DNA of 64,000 nt from Thalassia testudinum (Eukaryota; Streptophyta; Magnoliopsida; Alismatales; Hydrocharitaceae). Both the position numbers and the translations under genes were made by a program. Shown here in pieces: positions 19,671 through 31,522 of the stretch. Position 1 is the first letter of the stretch, and every line of letters starts with the position of its first letter. The stretch covers positions 18,078,501-18,142,500 of the forward strand of contig JAZHRO010000046.1 in assembly GCA_037157565.1 (NCBI GenBank), written 5' to 3'. The notes below the pieces were generated by a model, which was not told the DNA's origin, made no database searches, and saw nothing but the letters and a program-made list of their open reading frames with translations.

Positions 19671-20787
19671 GACTGCAGGATCGGGGCTTGGGTAACTCGG
19701 TCACGAAGGATCTCAAATGCTTGAGTGCATTCCTTGGAGATTCTGAAAGGTACATCCTTGGAGAGGAGAGTAGTCAGGGGGTGTGTGATTTTTGAAAAAT
19801 CAGGGATAAATCGACGGTAAAAATCGACGTGCCCCAAAAAAGATCGGATGTCCTTAATCAAGCTAGGCATAGGGAGTTTGGAAATCAAGTTAACCTTGGC
19901 ACGATCGACTTGGATGCCTTTCTCCGAAATCAGATGTCCCACACTGATTCCCTCAGGCACCATGAAATGGATCTTTTCCAAAGAAAGAAGCAGATTCACG
20001 TCAATGCATCGCCTGAGTATTTGGAACAAGTGCTGGAGGCAATCATCAAATGATGCTCCAAATATTGAAAAGCCATCCATGAAGACTTCTAGAAAATCAC
20101 TTACTATTTCTGAGAACATGGCAAGCATGCATCGCTGAAATGTTGTGGGTGCATTGCAGAGACCGAGTGGCATCCTTCGGAATGCGTACGTCCCGAAGGG
20201 GTTGGTGAAAGTGGTCTTTTCTTGGTCCTCTAGATGGATTGCCACTTGGTTATAACCAGAGTACCCGTCAAGAAAGCAGAAGAACCTATTTCCCGCTAGT
20301 TTCTAGAGAATCTAATCAATAAACGGTAGTGGGAAATGATCCTTCTTCATGGAGGAATTGAGTCTTCTGTAATCAATGCATAATCTCCATGAGTTAGCTA
20401 TACGAGTCAGTATGACCTCTTCAATTTCAGTTGTAATGATGGTGAGTCCTACCTTCTTAGGCACAACTTGGATTGGACTCACCCATCGATTGTCGAAAAT
20501 CGGGTAGATGATCCCTGTATCTAACCACTTAATGATCTCCTTTTTCACGACCTCCTGCAGATTAGGGTTTAAACATCTCTGCATTTCTCGTGAAGGTCAT
20601 GCACCCTCCTCAGTGTAGATTCGATGTGTGCAATAAGAGTGGCATATGCCGGTCAAGTCATCGAGAGTCCATCTAATGGCTCTACGATGTTGCTGGAGAA
20701 TAGTAATCAGACGGGATTCTTGCTCAGGTGTGAGTCTGGAGTTGTTAATCATAGGAAACGTCTGATTAGAACCCAAAAATACGTACT
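19661..20787 (-). pseudogene. Element A reverse transcriptase
   Basis: The order is QRCLNPNLQEVVKKEIIKWL, NRWVSPIQVVPKK, RLCIDYRRLNSSMKKDHFPL, a stop, FCFLDGYSGYNQVAIH with the first catalytic Asp, FRRMPLGLCNAPTTFQRCML, then VFMDGFSIFG near 20072-20083. The second palm motif is thus M-D-G instead of M-D-D, so one metal-binding Asp is lost. SFLGHVDFYRRFIPDFSKI marks the thumb/connection end. The N-terminal part of RT (LDHLKYVFLGSN to TEEGA) sits at 20597-20818. Confidence 0.9.
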
Positions 20788-21600
20788 TCAGATGATCGAG
20801 GAGGGGCTTAAGTTCCAAGACGGGATTATTAGCAGTAGTGGGTGGTTCAAGGTGTGTGTCAGAACAAGGGTAGGAGTTATGGGTGTATCTAGATCTGGTT
20901 CGGACTCCTCTATTTGTGGGTTTTGATCTTCTGGTGGTTGATCAGGAATAATCAGGTTGTCCTCGATATGCGGTTCATCAACCACGGCTTTGATATCACA
21001 TATTTGTTCTATAACACCGCAATTAATCCCTTGTTGGGTCTCAAAGATGTCAATCTTTAGAGTTTGGTTCCCAAATTTTAATTCTATTTGGCCCTCCTCA
21101 TAGTTTATGTTGTCCCTAGCAGTGGCTAGAAAAGGTCTCCCTAGTATAATCGGTGTACCCTTTGGGTTCTCAAATGCATCCATATCTAGAACTATAAAAT
21201 ACACCAGGAAGTAAAAATACCGTACCGTAACAATGACATCCTCGAGTATTCCTTTAGGTGATTGGATGGATCGATCGGCTAATTGTAATGTCATGTCTAT
21301 TGGTTTAAGCTCAAATTACTGAAGGTGGTCAAGGTGGGATGTAGGTATTAGGTTTATGGAGCCACCTCGGTCTAACAAAGCTCTATCGAATTGGGTATCA
21401 CCAATTTTACATGAAACTAGGGGAGTACTTAGGTCTTTAGCCTTGGTTGGGAGTTTGCTCAAGATTATAGAGCTAGCTTGCTCTGACAGTACGATCAGAC
21501 TCCAACTTTTGTTTCGCGGCTTACGCTTGGGTGTACACACGTCTTTCAAAAATCGTGCGTAAGCCAATACGTGGCAGATCGCACCATCAATGGGATGCTT
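20788..21600 (-). pseudogene. Element A aspartic protease with altered active site
   Basis: The segment from AYARFLKDVCTPKR to FDRALLDRGGSINLIP shows the protease core. The active-site triplet is D-R-G followed by G-S, against D-L-G-A-S in element I. A stop interrupts the chain after SHLDHLQ, then ADRSIQSPKGILEDVIV and PIILGRPFLATARDNINYEE follow. The acidic linker to RT (DIKAVVDEPHIEDNLIIPD) overlaps the RT start near 20818. Upstream, 21600-22000 holds the degraded Gag-protease linker. Confidence 0.87.
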
Positions 21601-21999
21601 ATCTGGACCTGTTCAAAGAGCTTGAGAAGATCCTCCTCAGGAGCCACGGGTTTGGTTATCCTCTTTTCCTTGGTCAAGTCCTCAGGAAATGGGACCTTAG
21701 TTGGTTCCTCTAGAATAGGTCCAGGTTCTTCATCTGGGATAGGGGAATCCTGGATAACTATCCTAGAGCTTGGATTACTACTAGGATTGGAGTGGTTTGG
21801 ATAAGGTGGGTCTTGAGTTGCTTTACCAATATGGGTTGTTACGGAGTTTAATCATGCGTGGTTTTGGTTTGGGGTTGGTAAGATGGGTGGCTGCTGTTGA
21901 AATCTCGTGTAAGATGTCGAAGCTTCCATCCCATTGGGTGATGGAACAGAAGGGGCCTGATAAATCATATGTGCATGGACTGGACTTGGGTTCATAAGG

Positions 22000-23461
22000 C
22001 GCCTCTAGGTCACCACGTTATTTGGGTTCGGCAGAGGTTCCAAAGGAAGGGTGCCAGGCTGGTGGGAATTCGCCATCTGGGAGAGTTGATTGTGAACCTC
22101 TGTGATCTCATCCTTATGCTATTTCTACATTGTCGCATTCGTCTTCTGAATGTCAGCAGTGCTTGAAGTATAAGAGTCATTTGATCTTGGTTTGGCCCAG
22201 ATTGATAGGTGGGGTTGGGCCGAGGCTGAGGAGGCTGATATGGACAAGGAGCTTGTGGACGGTGTTGATAAGGTGGCCTCTGATTCTGAGAATTTCCCAC
22301 CCATTGGAAGTTGGGATGATTCTGCCATCCAGGGTTGTAGGTATTGGAGAATGGGTCATTCTAGATGGCGTTGAGGTCCTCACAGGTCTGAGGAGCCTCA
22401 GGAAAGTCAGAGTATGAGGGTTTAGAGTTCCCCCAACTAGAATAGAGTGGATTGGAGGTCCCTCCAGTCTTGGAGTCAGACGAGGGTGGATACAGGTCCA
22501 TCCCTTGAGAAGATTGGTGATAGATGTTCTGCACAGTTTCCCTCGTAAGTGGTGGTTGTGCAAATGAATTCTACGTAGAGGTGGCTCGTTACAGATGCCG
22601 AGTCAACTCATCCACCTTCTTCTCTATCATAGAGACCTTGTCCAACTGACTGGCCATCAATTCCTAGTCGATGGATGTGGACAGGGCCTGCGTCTTATGT
22701 GCTCCCCTAAGATTCATCAATGCGTGGGCATTCATCCGGTCGAATAAGCCCATGGAGTCATTATTGATGAAGTCCTCGCACATATTTTCGAGAATCTCCC
22801 ACACTGTGTCCTCATGATGACCCATGATGTTTCCTCCGTAGGTTGCATTGATGAATAATCGAATGTCTTCATGGAGTCCTTGATAGAAAGACTGGACTTG
22901 TTCACATTTAGGAACTCCATGATGGGGGCACTTTCGCATGAGATCCAAGAATTGATCCCATGCCTCATGAAGAGGTTCTTCCGATTGTTGAGTGAAATGA
23001 GTGATCTGGTGGTGCAAGGCATTTGTCTGACTAACGAGGAGGAACTTCAAAATTTTGGATTGGAGTTCGACCCATGTGTTGATCGGATGAGTTTGAGTCT
23101 GGTACCAATGAGCAGCCTTGTCCATGAGGGAGAAAGAAAACATCTTCATGGTTAGAATATCCCAGTTTTGTGCATCTGACCTAAAGGTCTGGAACAAATG
23201 TTTGAGTTGCATAATGTGCTCGAATGGATCCTCGAAGTTAAGCCCATGAAATTTTGGTATGACATGAATCATATTAGGCTTGAGTTTAGAATAAGGACCT
23301 CCAGTCGAGATTTGGACTCGAGGCTCGATTGCCACCGCAACGAGATTATAGTAGTCTTGCATCGTAGGACGCTGCAGCGGGTTTTCAAAGTTTTGGAAGA
23401 GATCATTTAAGCGCTGAAGTTGGTCCTGAAGGTTGTTCTCTTCTTCAATGGGTTGTGCCAT
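22000..23461 (-). pseudogene. Element A Gag
   Basis: The start is placed at the ATG 23459-23461 (MAQPIEEENNLQDQL), shared with element I; the open frame continues upstream to 23524. The core from PKFHGLNFEDPFEHIM through MFSFSLMDKAAHWYQTQT and EPLHEAWDQFLDLMRKCPHH to GGNIMGHHEDTVWEILENM is one open frame down to a TAG at 22664. The C-terminal third is broken by stops and frame changes but shows NTYNPGWQNHPNFQWVG and a Pro/Gln-rich end. No zinc knuckle is present. Confidence 0.88.
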
Positions 23462-23547
23462 GATGGAAGAAGGAGAACTTGGTTCTGAATCAGAGGAGCG
23501 ATCTATGTGGTGGGGTTGATGCACAAACCCGGGAGTGGATTTCTAAA

Positions 23548-23578
23548 GGAGGTCTTAAGGATGGTCTTAAGGACCTCC
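23548..23578 (-). other. Hairpin at gag start, element A copy
   Basis: GGAGGTCTTAAG pairs with CTTAAGGACCTCC around a short loop, the counterpart of 3103-3133. The leader motif GACCTCCTACCAAACATGCA at 23572-23591 partly overlaps its distal arm. Confidence 0.62.
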
Positions 23579-23591
23579 TACCAAACATGCA

Positions 23592-24524
23592 CCGAAGGAT
23601 TTGATGAGATTAGAATGTGCTGGACCCAATTGAGACACCCAAAAATTGTTGGGTGACTATAGAGGTTCAGGGCAGATGATACCCCTTAGTCAGAAAGGTC
23701 GTCCACTTGAGAAATACCTGGACAGCCAGAGAGTGAGACTCCCGCAAAGACCCCTACATGGTAGAGCATCCCCATGAGTTACAGGGTTTCCCCCACCCGA
23801 CCTCTCTTGTCATTGAGATTCCAGGTAGACCAGAATGGAGACCTTGACCTCTTAAGTCTACCTCTTTTAATTAAGATCAAGGTGCTTAGGGTTGCACTTG
23901 AACTTTAGGCCTTTTGAGTGCAAATTGACCTAATTTTAAGGTTGGTTCACCTAAAGGATCAACTTCACCTCTTTGTTCCTTTGAGAGCTTTTAGGTCCTC
24001 TCTTTTAGGGTTCAAGTGAATCAAGAGCTTGATTTTGCTTAGGGTTTCCCTTGGATAAGTCTCTTCAAATAAGGCTTAGGTACACCTTCTTTTGAAATTT
24101 TTGATTCTTTGCTTAAGAGAAGATGTATCTCTAAAACCCTAGATTGAAATCCTTAAGTTGGATCCACGTGGTCCAATTTAGTTGCTTTAAAAGTGGCATC
24201 TAGGGCTCAATAAAGAAGGTGTTATCCCTAGTTACCTTAAGTGGATCAGCAATTAAAAATGTATTGAAATAAAAATCAGCCAACTTTGGTGAATTACTAA
24301 ATATGGAAGCAGGTAGCCCTAAATTGATTTTTGTTTGTTTTCCTTATCAGATTTTGGGGGGATTAAGAGAGAGGGCTAATGGGAGTTTACCTATTCCTTG
24401 GCGTGGTTGTTGTGCGACTGTTTTTCTTTTCTTTTCTTCCCCTAAAACAAACACAGCAAAAGTGAGAGATTAAGTTAGTACTGAATCAGAGGTTTGTCAT
24501 CAAAGTTTCTAAAATGCCCATTGC
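23592..24524 (-). other. Element A untranslated leader
   Basis: Non-coding and collinear with 3147-4089 of element I. I see no gene in it. Confidence 0.7.
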
Positions 24525-24542
24525 TCCCTGGAAATGGCACTA
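24525..24542 (-). other. Primer-binding site of element A, decayed
   Basis: Minus-strand TAGTGCCATTTCCAGGGA matches the tRNA-Asp site with several changes, in line with an old insertion. Confidence 0.65.
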
Positions 24543-24789
24543 AAAATGCTAATAGGGCGAAATCGATTTTTAAAAGATGGTGCATTGTAGTATAAATGAA
24601 ATTTCCTTGAAAACAAATGAGAATTTTATTACTCGAAAACTTAAGCATCCAAGGTCGAACATAGGGAGCAAATCAGTATTTAAAAAACTAAAATCACAAT
24701 CTTAAATTAATCAAAATATGATGTTCAACAATAATATGAATGAGATTCAATGTCTATGAAACCTAAAGAGAAGAATAGAAGATGTAAAA

Positions 24790-25210
24790 AGAAATATAAT
24801 GTTCTCTCTTCTTTCTTCTCTTCTCTTTGATGGCTTCTTTCTTCTTCTCTTTTCTTCCTTCTCTGATGTCTTCTTTCTTTTCTCTGCCTTTGATTCTTTC
24901 TCTTCTTCTACCTTCGTCTTTTGCTTTCCTTCTTCTTCCTTCTCTGCTTGGCTGCACCTTCTCCTTCCCTCTTGATTCTTCAGCCTCTGCCTCTTCTATT
25001 CTCTTCTTTGATTTCTTTCCTTCAGCTCTTCTTCTTTAGCCTTTTCTTCAGCCGCTACAGTACTTCTTCCTCTTCCCTTGTCTTTTGCCTTCAAGCCTCT
25101 ACCTCTTCCTTCTCCTTCTTCAGCCTTTGTCCTCTTTAGTCCTCAACTTCTTCCCTTAGATGCTCCTGCCTTCAGCTTCCTTCCTTCTTTCCTTCTTTTT
25201 TCCCTACACA
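24790..25210 (-). repeat. Polypyrimidine/polypurine tract, element A 5' LTR
   Basis: The plus strand is dominated by tctt, cttcc and ttcttc words over about 420 bases, longer than the copy at 4375-4720. Plus-strand frames here (Phe/Ser/Leu-rich) are composition artefacts. Confidence 0.75.
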
Positions 25211-26413
25211 CAGACACGAGTGCAAAATCTATCCCCTACCCTCCACGCATATGCTCTCTCTCTATTTCTCTATTCACTCTCTCAGAGCCAACCGGCTAAT
25301 CGGGTCTGGTTATGTGCACCCGGGTCCAGGCGCACCGGTGTGGGTGGTGTGCAAGGAGTGAAGGGTAAACAGGTCGGCCAGGTTTGCGTAGGTGTGGGTC
25401 GCGGACGAGGTGGGTGTCGTGGGCGAGGAGACCTCACCCCGTGAACTGAGGCGATAAGCAAAGAACACAAAAACAACTTATACTACGCACCTGCGTTGAG
25501 CATTTCTGAGGTGGGACTAAAGTCCCACCCGCTTCTTCGCGTGCCCACAGGGAGGAACGTCCATCCAATTGACATAGCTGCAGTCACTAAGGCCCTTGAT
25601 TTCTAGGTGCGAAAGGTTCGTGGAAAGATTCCACGCAACCTAGGATGCCTCAACCTGGAGCAGCGTGACCTGGTGTGAGCTAGCAAGCTCCTTCAAGCCG
25701 TCGCTAATGGCAGCGAAGGCTCAAACCTGAAATGCACAAATACAGCCTCGCAGCTTTGTCAAATGACTTGGGAAGCTTCGCCGTGTGATGGAAAAGGTGA
25801 GGTGGGGGTTGGTGTGGTGCAGAATGGCCTAGGTGTGCGTGCCTAGGTTGTACTGTGACCATGGAAGTGCGTGTGTTCGGTGGGCACTTGGGGTGTGTGT
25901 GGCAGTCAATGGAGTAGTGGATGGTGATCAGTGAGTGATGGCAAAAGTTTTGAGGTGGGTGGCGAGGCGTGTGGAGGGGTGGAGTGACAGTTGTGCCTCA
26001 CTGGTGGTCTGTCGGAGATGAGGGAGATGGAGGTGGTTGGTTGTTGTCGAGGGGTGTTTTATGAAATTAAGTGAGGGAAAATAAAGGGTAGAGAGAGGGG
26101 AACTTAATGAGGGAAGTTAGATGAAGGGGGAAAGGAGGAGGATGAGCAGCGTGTGTGTGCAGTCGTCGGAGAGGAAGGCCTCGAGGTGAGGATGACGGCG
26201 ATGATGAAGGGGTCGGAGGAGTGCACGTAGGTATGGTGCGACACGGAGGAGCATGGCGGAGAAGACTGTGCCACTGGTATGGTGGCAGAGCAACAAGATG
26301 AGGGAGGAGGGATCGCCAGAGCTTGCGAGAGTTTGCCGGAGATGAGGGAGGAAGAAATTAAGGGGGTATCAGTGGCCAAGACAAGCTTGAAATATGCAGC
26401 AAAGACAGAGGGT

Positions 26414-26423
26414 CCTTTTATAG
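26414..26423 (-). promoter_or_regulatory. TATA box of element A 5' LTR
   Basis: CTATAAAAGG on the minus strand, identical to the one at 5933-5942. Confidence 0.7.
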
Positions 26424-27342
26424 TTGCTGGCCAAGGTCCTTGTGCTTGGAAGGCAAGCTTACAAGCACAAGGATCTCACCGATGATGGAAGGTGTAGATG
26501 ATACCCAATTCTCTCGAGCATTCGCATGAGAGATTAGGTGAAAATCCGATCTTGGGATCATGTTCAGATGGTAGGGAATTCCACAGAGAATCTCCCTTCC
26601 AAATCTAGGAGGAGATCTCTGAGGATTCGGTAAGAAATCCTCCTCAAATCCTTGCCGGAGTAGGACTCCTCCTCTGTAATGGTAGAGGGACCTAAATGCA
26701 AAGAGTGGCAAAGAACATAGGGGGGTCTACGCAAAGGTTTTCAAAAGTTAGGGGTCAAAATGTAATTGGGTGGATTATTTTGCAAAGTAGGTCAAGGTGA
26801 TCTTCCCTTTGGCCCAAATTTTGGTACAAACCTAATTTGGACCTAAGGAATCCAATGGTGAAGTTGGCTTTTAGGTTTGACCATGTTTGACTAGAAATTT
26901 TACATAAAAACCCAAATTTGGTCAAACAATGAGCTTGGACCCTAATCTAAGTCAAAATAGGCTCCAAAGGCCTATTTGAAGGTTCTAAACCCTAGCCCAT
27001 GAGAAATCCCATTGATGTACTACAATGGTAAAATTGCAATTTTACCCGTTATTTCATGTTTTCTTCTCAGAATAGTTCTTCCTTGAATTAAGCCTTTCTT
27101 TAGGTTATGTAGGAGCCTTTGTTGTCTTTTCTCTGTCAAAATGAGCTAGTTAGGACTCATGATGGTGTTCCCATCATGTACTTGGTCCACAAGTTAGAAA
27201 CTTGGTTAAGTGATAGAATTAAAAAGATTATGTAACTTAAGTTGTAATGGTAGGGTGTTTAGAGTATATGGCTTTTACTTTGGTCCCACAGATAAAGAAA
27301 AGAATTTTTTTTTAGGTGGGTGAGCTTGGTAGAGATGACATG

Positions 27343-28967
27343 TGATGCGAAAAATATACGGTTTGATAAAGTTACGAATTAATGTTGCTGCAATGCGTAA
27401 AATCCAACCAACTTTTAAATTTATAAGCCTAGATATGAGTATCTCTGGTTGTCTAAGGAGGCAATATTGTTTAATTAAACTCTCTCTAACTCTCTCAAAT
27501 CCTCCATTCCTATTTTTGGTTTTTGTGAATTTATGATTTTTAGGATTTTCAAATTCGGGGCGACGAAATGCAAACTACGCCTATGCAATTACAAAGAAGT
27601 AAATCCTACCTTTCTAAGCTTGCCCTAGGCAAGTGTGCCTAGGGTAATTAAAAAGGTAGAGTGAAGTGCACTAAAAGAACTGACCAAAGCTTAAATTAAA
27701 GACACATAAAGTAATGAAAGTCACTCGAAATAGATTTAGAAGAGATGATGTCTACAAGGACTTGGGGAGCTCAATTGTGTGCAGAAATTCCATACACTTA
27801 ATCCCCAAATTGAGGAATGCTTCTAGTACCAAAAATAAATACAAGGAAAAAGAAAGAAAAGTCTCTCGAAAGATGAAGGCAACCTCGCTACAACTGTGGT
27901 TGCTCGTAGACTTAAAGAAGGTCTCTTCTTCCTTGTAGTGCTCCTCCTCTCTAGCTCCTCCAAGGTGGTGAATGTCCACCTTTTCTACCTTACCTGGCCA
28001 TCCTCCAACATGATGAACCTTAGCTCCTCTCCATGATAGATTGAAGTAGATGTAGATACCAAAACGAAATGGGATATCCCTCTTGATTCCACCACACTTC
28101 GGTTCTTCAAATGATTGTTGCAGGTGTATTATAGTGGAGAGAATGTGTAACTAAGAATGGGAATTATGTGGTGGTAGGGTGGGGTATTTATAGGATGGGA
28201 AGGGGGTTGGTTATGGTATATTTTCAGGGAAATGAAGGGGTGTGTAGATGCTTTTGGAAGGAGATGAAAGGATGTAAAAGGGATGTTTTTGGATGGAAAA
28301 TGAAGGGATGTGCAGGGGATGTTTTCCGAGGGAAAATGAAGGGGTGCTTATGGGTGGTAGTTATGGGATTGTCAAAGTGAAAAATGGAGGGCTATTTAGG
28401 TGGAGTGTGGTGGAGTAAGGAGAGCTACATGGAGCTGTAGGAATTTGTAGGAAGCTAGTAGCCAATAGCAAGTTTGGAGTTGTAGGAAGTTGGAAGGAAC
28501 TGAGATGTAGCTGCATTGAACTTCATAGCTCAACTTAGCTAGTTAACTAAGAGCTAATAGTTACGAAGAGCTTGACAAAGCTGGCTTGGAGCTAAGATAT
28601 GCTAGGATTAAGCTACCTGTGGACTCCTTAGCTAGCTAGTTCAAAATGGCTATCCATGCTTGAAGAAGTTGAGCTGAAAATAAGCTGCATGAGCTAGATT
28701 TGAGCTAGCATGTGCTACTGTCTTCTTTCCTTTGATGTTCTGCCGTTCATATTGTCAAGGTTTGCTTTATTTCTACTGTTTGTCTATCCCTAGCAATGAG
28801 GTGAAGTATATCAACACATAAAATGATAAGAAAGTAAAATAATGCATGCCTAAATAACAAATGCAAGTGAATGCCTAAATAAAACCTAATACCATAGTGC
28901 AATGCATAAAACCTAGGAACTAGATATGATTTTTAGCCTAGGATTGATGATAAACTGGTGCTTATCA
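27343..28967 (-). mobile_element. 3' LTR of element C (B-related family)
   Basis: On the minus strand it starts TGATAAGCACCAGTTTATCA at 28967 and ends near 27343. It matches the element B LTR at both ends: the GTTTATCATCA start, and the block ttttaaattta-taagcctagata-gag...aaggaggc that mirrors B's 9890-9945. It carries a shorter AGCT-rich stretch (28430-28730) and the TATA-like CTATAAATACC (28183-28193). The 166 bases at 27177-27342 between this LTR and element A show no feature that I recognise. Confidence 0.83.
28430..28730 (-). repeat. AGCT-rich stretch in element C LTR
   Basis: Frequent AGCT words (ttagctagttaactaagagct, gagctagatttgagctagc) lie in the same LTR position as in B, but less densely. 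This supports common descent of the two LTR families. Confidence 0.7.
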
Positions 28968-29124
28968 CACCCACATGCTTATCTTTTTTCTAGACCCTTA
29001 GCAAAATTGTTTCCCAAAAAGGGTTCTAGGGAAGTCTAATTTTTTTGTTTTTAAGAAGAATATTTTTATGGGACCTTGGTTGATTGAAAAATATGGAAGG
29101 ACCCAGATTTTTTTAGGATAAAAC
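28968..29124 (-). other. Polypurine tract and 3' end of element C internal region
   Basis: Minus-strand AAAGATAAGCATGTGGGTG directly precedes the LTR at 28967. The rest is A/T-rich non-coding DNA, ending at the aaaac target duplication (29120-29124) of element D. Confidence 0.7.
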
Positions 29125-29219
29125 TGATTGCACAGCAAAAATACACCAACAACTGTGCCATCTTGTGCTATTTCCTAGCATTGCCAGTGCAAATTAGGTA
29201 GCCATAGTCACATTTGCAA

Positions 29220-29245
29220 AAATAAATGCATGCATGCATTTATTT
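29220..29245. repeat. 26-bp perfect palindrome with RY core, element D 5' LTR
   Basis: The centre is TGCATGCATGCA and both arms run AATAAA outward. The 3' LTR copy at 39165-39192 extends to 28 bases. CATGCATG is the RY element recognised by plant B3-domain factors of the LEC2/FUS3/ABI3 group; use of the site here is inference. Confidence 0.7.
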
Positions 29246-29954
29246 GAGAGGGTAGGAGAGAGAATAAAATGGCCTTCAAATTAATGTATTAATCAAGTGC
29301 TACCTCGCAAATTCACCATCTTTATTTTTATTTTTATTTGACTTTGACTTTCTTCTCCGCGGTTGCAAGGCATGGCTTGATCTTCTTCACGCCATTCTCT
29401 GCAGCAAGCTTGCCCTGCTAGCCGCATGCAGAGCCATGCATAGGGCAAGGAAAGGCTATGCTTGCCTCCTTCCTCTTTAAAAAGGGCACAGCCATCTCTC
29501 GAATGGGAGGAGCCTGGTCCAACACACCAACAGCACCTCCTTCCTCCAGGCCGTCTTCTCCCCTCTCCCCTCCATACGCAGCCTCTCTTCCTCCTGAAGA
29601 GCTACGCTGTGGGCAGGAGTAGCTCACAGTTGTACACAACCACCACTGTGAGTCCCACCACCGCCCAGCTCATCAAAGAGCCGGTGGGCGCGGTGGTTCT
29701 CCTCTCTATTTCGTCGTTCCAGCCCATCACCGCCATTGACAGAAGCTTCAAGCTTTGAAGCTCAAGCACAGCAGCAGCACAGCACCGGCCTCTCCTTCCA
29801 CACGCGTTAGCCACCGCGTGCCACTGCAGCAGCCGGCGCAGCTCTTTCCGTGCGTGCAAGCGCACTCCGCAGCGCCCGCACACACAGAACAGGCCACAGC
29901 CGGTCACGTGAGTCGAGCATGCATTGTAGCTACTATTCACGCTAGAGAGCGCGA

Positions 29955-29970
29955 CACTGTAGCTACAGTG
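29955..29970. repeat. 16-bp perfect palindrome, element D 5' LTR
   Basis: CACTGTAGCTACAGTG is its own reverse complement. In the 3' LTR near 39898-39914 it reads cacggtagctatagtg, so the symmetry is lost there. Confidence 0.7.
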
Positions 29971-30296
29971 CGGTGACCGGAAAGTTTCTCACTTATGCGG
30001 TCACCGCGCGTTCTCTCTTCGTAGCGCTACTGTTGCTGGCCTGTCCGGGCACGCCCACGCCCGCATCTCTACCCGCACCCTCTTTTGCATCTGCACAAGC
30101 CTGCTTCTTCGCCTGCACCTACCTCAGTGCGCAGCGTGGTGCGCTACGGTCCCTCCCTCGTGCTCACTCCCTCCTGTGTGCGCGTGCCTCTTCGCACACC
30201 TACGCGCTTGTGCCTACGCCTGCACGTTGGCATCAGACGTCAGCCACTGCATCCAGATGACTTAACTCGCCGTGCTTTCTTCACTCCAGCAGACGA

Positions 30297-30299
<3 letters not shown>

Positions 30300-30331
<32 letters not shown>

Positions 30332-30830
30332 GACACTCACCTCACACATACACACACACACACTCTCGTACACACACCTACTCACTTATACACTATTATA
30401 TACTTATATATATATATATACATATATCTATACATATATTAGTACCTATACAACTAATTATAAGTATATATACATATATATACACATATATTTATACAAA
30501 TATATATATATACAAATATACATACATATATACATATATCTATAACTATAAATACATATACACATATATATAACTATATACATATATTACTATATATACA
30601 TATATATATATATATATATCTTTATAGATAGTTATATATACATACATATATATCTAATTATAAATATATATATATACATATAGATACATCTATCTATACA
30701 TATATTTACATATCTATATATATATACATATACATATATACATATATAACTACATATACACCTATATAATTATTACCATATATATATATATATACATATA
30801 GATATATATTTTCATATCCCCTGCCACATG
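30300..30830 (+). repeat. (CT)n, (CA)n and long TA/TACATA minisatellite, element D 5' LTR
   Basis: A (TC)n run and a CA-rich run lead into about 430 bases built from tatata, tacata and tatcta units. The same order is present in the 3' LTR (40250-40860) with different unit numbers. Translations of it give Tyr/Ile/Thr-rich nonsense. Confidence 0.9.
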
Positions 30831-31504
30831 TTGTATCACGGGAATATCTGCATCAGTTGCTGATATTCCCTGATACACACATACAGAAAGCGTCTTCGCA
30901 CACATCTTTCACCCATCCATCCTACACTCCACATGGCACTTCGTCCTGTTGGTTGCATCTTCCTAAACGATGACCGACTCGACACCGTGCTACACGCCAT
31001 TTCCACCTCCACCCCCACCCCTATATACATATATATATACTATGTTTATCTTATTTCTATTTCTATTTTCTACAATTAAAAAGATAAAAAAAAAATTATA
31101 AAAGAGAAAAGATAATCCTTGACTTGTAGGTACTCAGTCTTGCGAATAGCAAGACAAGTTTTGGGAACCCTAATTTGGCTCAAAGCCAAGAACCTAATTT
31201 TGAGGGTGTACCTCAAGGAAAAAAGTTATCAGAAAAAAATCTTAAATAGAAAAACACCAAAAACATAATAAACGATCGGAAGAGATTCGTTGTAGGAAGC
31301 GCGTAGAAACTTATTCACCACTAATCTTGCTTCCCTGAGTTCAACCCTGGGACTAAAAGTGACCAAGATAAAATCAAGTAGGCTAGGATAAATTTTTTTT
31401 TGTAAAAAGATGGTTAGGCCCGATTTAGGTTAACCACTATATGCATTGCAACGATTAAATCATCATATTAACACAACCTATCCGGGTCTACACCACACTT
31501 TTTC

Positions 31505-31522
31505 TGGCACTGTTGCTGGGGA
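31505..31522 (+). other. Primer-binding site of element D
   Basis: TGGCACTGTTGCTGGGGA is close to the tRNA-Asp complement, nine bases after the LTR end. Confidence 0.82.

Larger units (their letters stand above)
24547..27176 (-). mobile_element. 5' LTR of element A, 2.63 kb
   Basis: On the minus strand it starts TGATGGGAACACCATCATGA at 27176 and ends CCCTATTAGCA at 24547, next to the primer site. It is collinear with 4111-6875, including the polypyrimidine tract (plus strand 24790-25210), GC-rich middle and TATA box (26414-26423). The first 70 bases match the LTR beginning at 63630 on the plus strand. No target duplication can be checked because the other end of A adjoins element I. Confidence 0.87.
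29125..31495 (+). mobile_element. 5' LTR of element D
   Basis: It starts TGATTGCACAGC and ends gggtctacacca. It contains a 26-bp perfect palindrome (29220-29245), a GC-rich block (29400-30270), a 16-bp perfect palindrome (29955-29970), (CT)n and (CA)n runs (30300-30365), a 430-bp AT minisatellite (30395-30830) and an A/T-rich end with 'cttccctgagttcaaccctggg'. Several open frames in the GC-rich block occur on both strands in both LTRs; none resembles a known protein. Confidence 0.92.

Noticed and set aside
27177..27342. Short unassigned spacer between elements A and C as a host remnant
   Set aside because: It is 166 A/T-rich bases with no frame or motif; it may be host DNA, but nothing supports a feature.
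29400..30270. Possible host gene in the GC-rich block of the D LTR
   Set aside because: The block is present in both D LTRs, open frames occur on both strands, and none shows a known domain or intron-exon pattern.
30085..30573. Long plus-strand frame rich in Tyr, Ile, Thr and His (also 40171-40608)
   Set aside because: It reads through CT, CA and TA repeats; the composition alone gives the frame.
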